NCBI GenBank assembly: GCA_028694105.1
Contig: JAQUUC010000006.1
Span: 1 to 64,000 of the forward strand
Source: Hespellia sp.
Lineage (GTDB): Bacteria > Bacillota > Clostridia > Lachnospirales > Lachnospiraceae
Length of the DNA: 64,000 bases
Reading direction: 5' to 3'
Made by a program: the position numbers and the translations under genes. The notes under the pieces were generated by a model, which saw only the letters and a program-made list of their open reading frames with translations, did not search any database and was not told the DNA's origin. This document shows positions 63,251-64,000 of the stretch, one piece after another. The first letter of the stretch is position 1; every line of letters starts with the position of its first letter.

Positions 63251-64000
63251 TTAATGTTTTAGTACAATTGCCGAGTGTTTGCCAAGATTCAGTACAACTT
63301 CTCCGTTCTCAACGATGTAATCGTCCGGTTCTGTCGTAAATCCTTTGTCATGCGTATACATCACACGTCGCATATGTCCCTGCATCGGCACTTCTGCCAT
63401 CCATACCGGCACAACCACTTCCCGTAAATCCTTGCTGTTATTTACAATTACGACTATTTGTTCATTCTTTTCAAAACGTGCGTATGCCAGAATATTATTC
63501 TCCCAGTGCAGCATGCGGAGCGATCCCGTTCGCAGGGAATGATATTCTTTGTGAATGCGAATCATCTCTTTGTGGAATTTCAAAAGTTCCTGGTCTTCAT
63601 TTCCCCACGGATACGTTCTTCGATTATCCGGGTCCGTAAATCCGCAGACGCCTGCTTCGTCACCGTAATATACCGTCGGCGCACCAACCCAGGTCATCTG
63701 CATCACAACAGCTTCGCGCATAACCGCAACATTGATGCCCTCTTCCGCAGCCTTCGTTCCAAGATGTTCGACACGTCCCACAATATGATTCGTTCTTGTT
63801 AAAAATCTGGAATGATCATGGTTCGATAACTCGTTCATCGCCACCTGAAGCGACGGCGTCAGCATACTGGCCATGAAATGATTCATACTGTTCACAAAGT
63901 TCTCTGCATTTCCCCAGAGATCAATTCTTCGCTCATCACTGTGCTTTTCCATACCGGTCAAAAACCACGTCAGCGGTTCCATAAATGCATCATAATTCAT
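63251..64000 (-). CDS. GH13 alpha-glycosidase, C-terminal part (5' end outside window)
   Basis: At least 250 codons; the Met at the window edge is internal, so the N-terminus is missing. Visible are the family IV region ELSNHDHSRFLTR, APTVYYGDEAGVCGFTDPDN and an all-beta C-terminal domain (RMLHWENNILAYARF). This is the pattern of neopullulanase/maltogenic amylase-type GH13 enzymes. It would cleave alpha-glucans, in an operon with a GH2 enzyme. Confidence 0.88.
   Translation of the reverse strand: MNYDAFMEPLTWFLTGMEKHSDERRIDLWGNAENFVNSMNHFMASMLTPSLQVAMNELSNHDHSRFLTRTNHIVGRVEHLGTKAAEEGINVAVMREAVVMQMTWVGAPTVYYGDEAGVCGFTDPDNRRTYPWGNEDQELLKFHKEMIRIHKEYHSLRTGSLRMLHWENNILAYARFEKNEQIVVIVNNSKDLREVVVPVWMAEVPMQGHMRRVMYTHDKGFTTEPDDYIVENGEVVLNLGKHSAIVLKH

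Overview
The window looks like a chromosomal segment of a gut-type, low-GC Bacillota, most likely a Lachnospiraceae-like Clostridia; this is inferred, and the species is not identifiable. The basis is strong AGGAGG ribosome binding sites, TTGACA/TATAAT promoters, LplB/LplC-type sugar permeases without their own ATPase, GPH and GH2/GH38/GH13 carbohydrate genes, a split transketolase, OhrR- and Csp-type housekeeping proteins, and a surface protein with a KTG-type sorting signal. Almost all genes lie on the minus strand. The exceptions are one ROK regulator, one AraC regulator, a DUF1015 gene, map and csp.

Layout. 1-7.2 kb: a truncated AAA/DUF4143 ATPase, then a sugar-alcohol-type operon (SDR dehydrogenase, FGGY kinase, GPH symporter, HAD phosphatase). 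A divergent ROK repressor faces it, and identical inverted operator copies flank the control region. 7.2-14.1 kb: an Rpn-type nuclease, then a second small catabolic cluster (two metallo-beta-lactamase-fold hydrolases, GPH symporter, ChbG/YdjC deacetylase, a ROK regulator lacking the usual zinc motif). 14.2-36.7 kb: a polysaccharide/glycan utilisation locus. One operon of about 12.4 kb runs Gfo/Idh/MocA oxidoreductase, LplB- and LplC-like permeases, lipoprotein, a 742-aa toroid-like enzyme of unknown activity, ManA, GH38, HAD and YesL. It is divergent from a membrane-bound Cache-AraC activator. A second unit encodes a 1443-aa wall-anchored beta-helix protein and a GH2 enzyme.

37-44 kb: a ParE/Phd toxin-antitoxin pair with a perfect operator dyad; a membrane/cytidylate-kinase-like fusion interrupted by one in-frame TAG; and a transport/esterase group (esterase, MFS, DASS anion transporter, AraC regulator). 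44-48.2 kb: split transketolase and transaldolase, with a strong promoter and three copies of TTATTAATAA between them and a LacI regulator. 48.2-51.9 kb: housekeeping run pfk-dnaX-ybaB-recR-lacI. 52-54.3 kb: DUF1015 and map with a SEC-C zinc knuckle.

54.3-59.5 kb: the most unusual group. Four tightly coupled minus-strand genes encode an isoprenylcysteine-methyltransferase-like membrane protein, a bacterial GH3 (auxin-responsive type) adenylating enzyme, a 7TM-GAF-degenerate GGDEF-HD-GYP protein and an OhrR-like peroxide-sensing MarR regulator. 59.6-64 kb: csp with a long structured leader, then an NSS sodium symporter, a GH2 enzyme and a truncated GH13 enzyme.

Starts below were moved from the longest open frame to the start with the best ribosome binding site wherever the two differ. 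No rRNA, tRNA, CRISPR or insertion sequence was seen.
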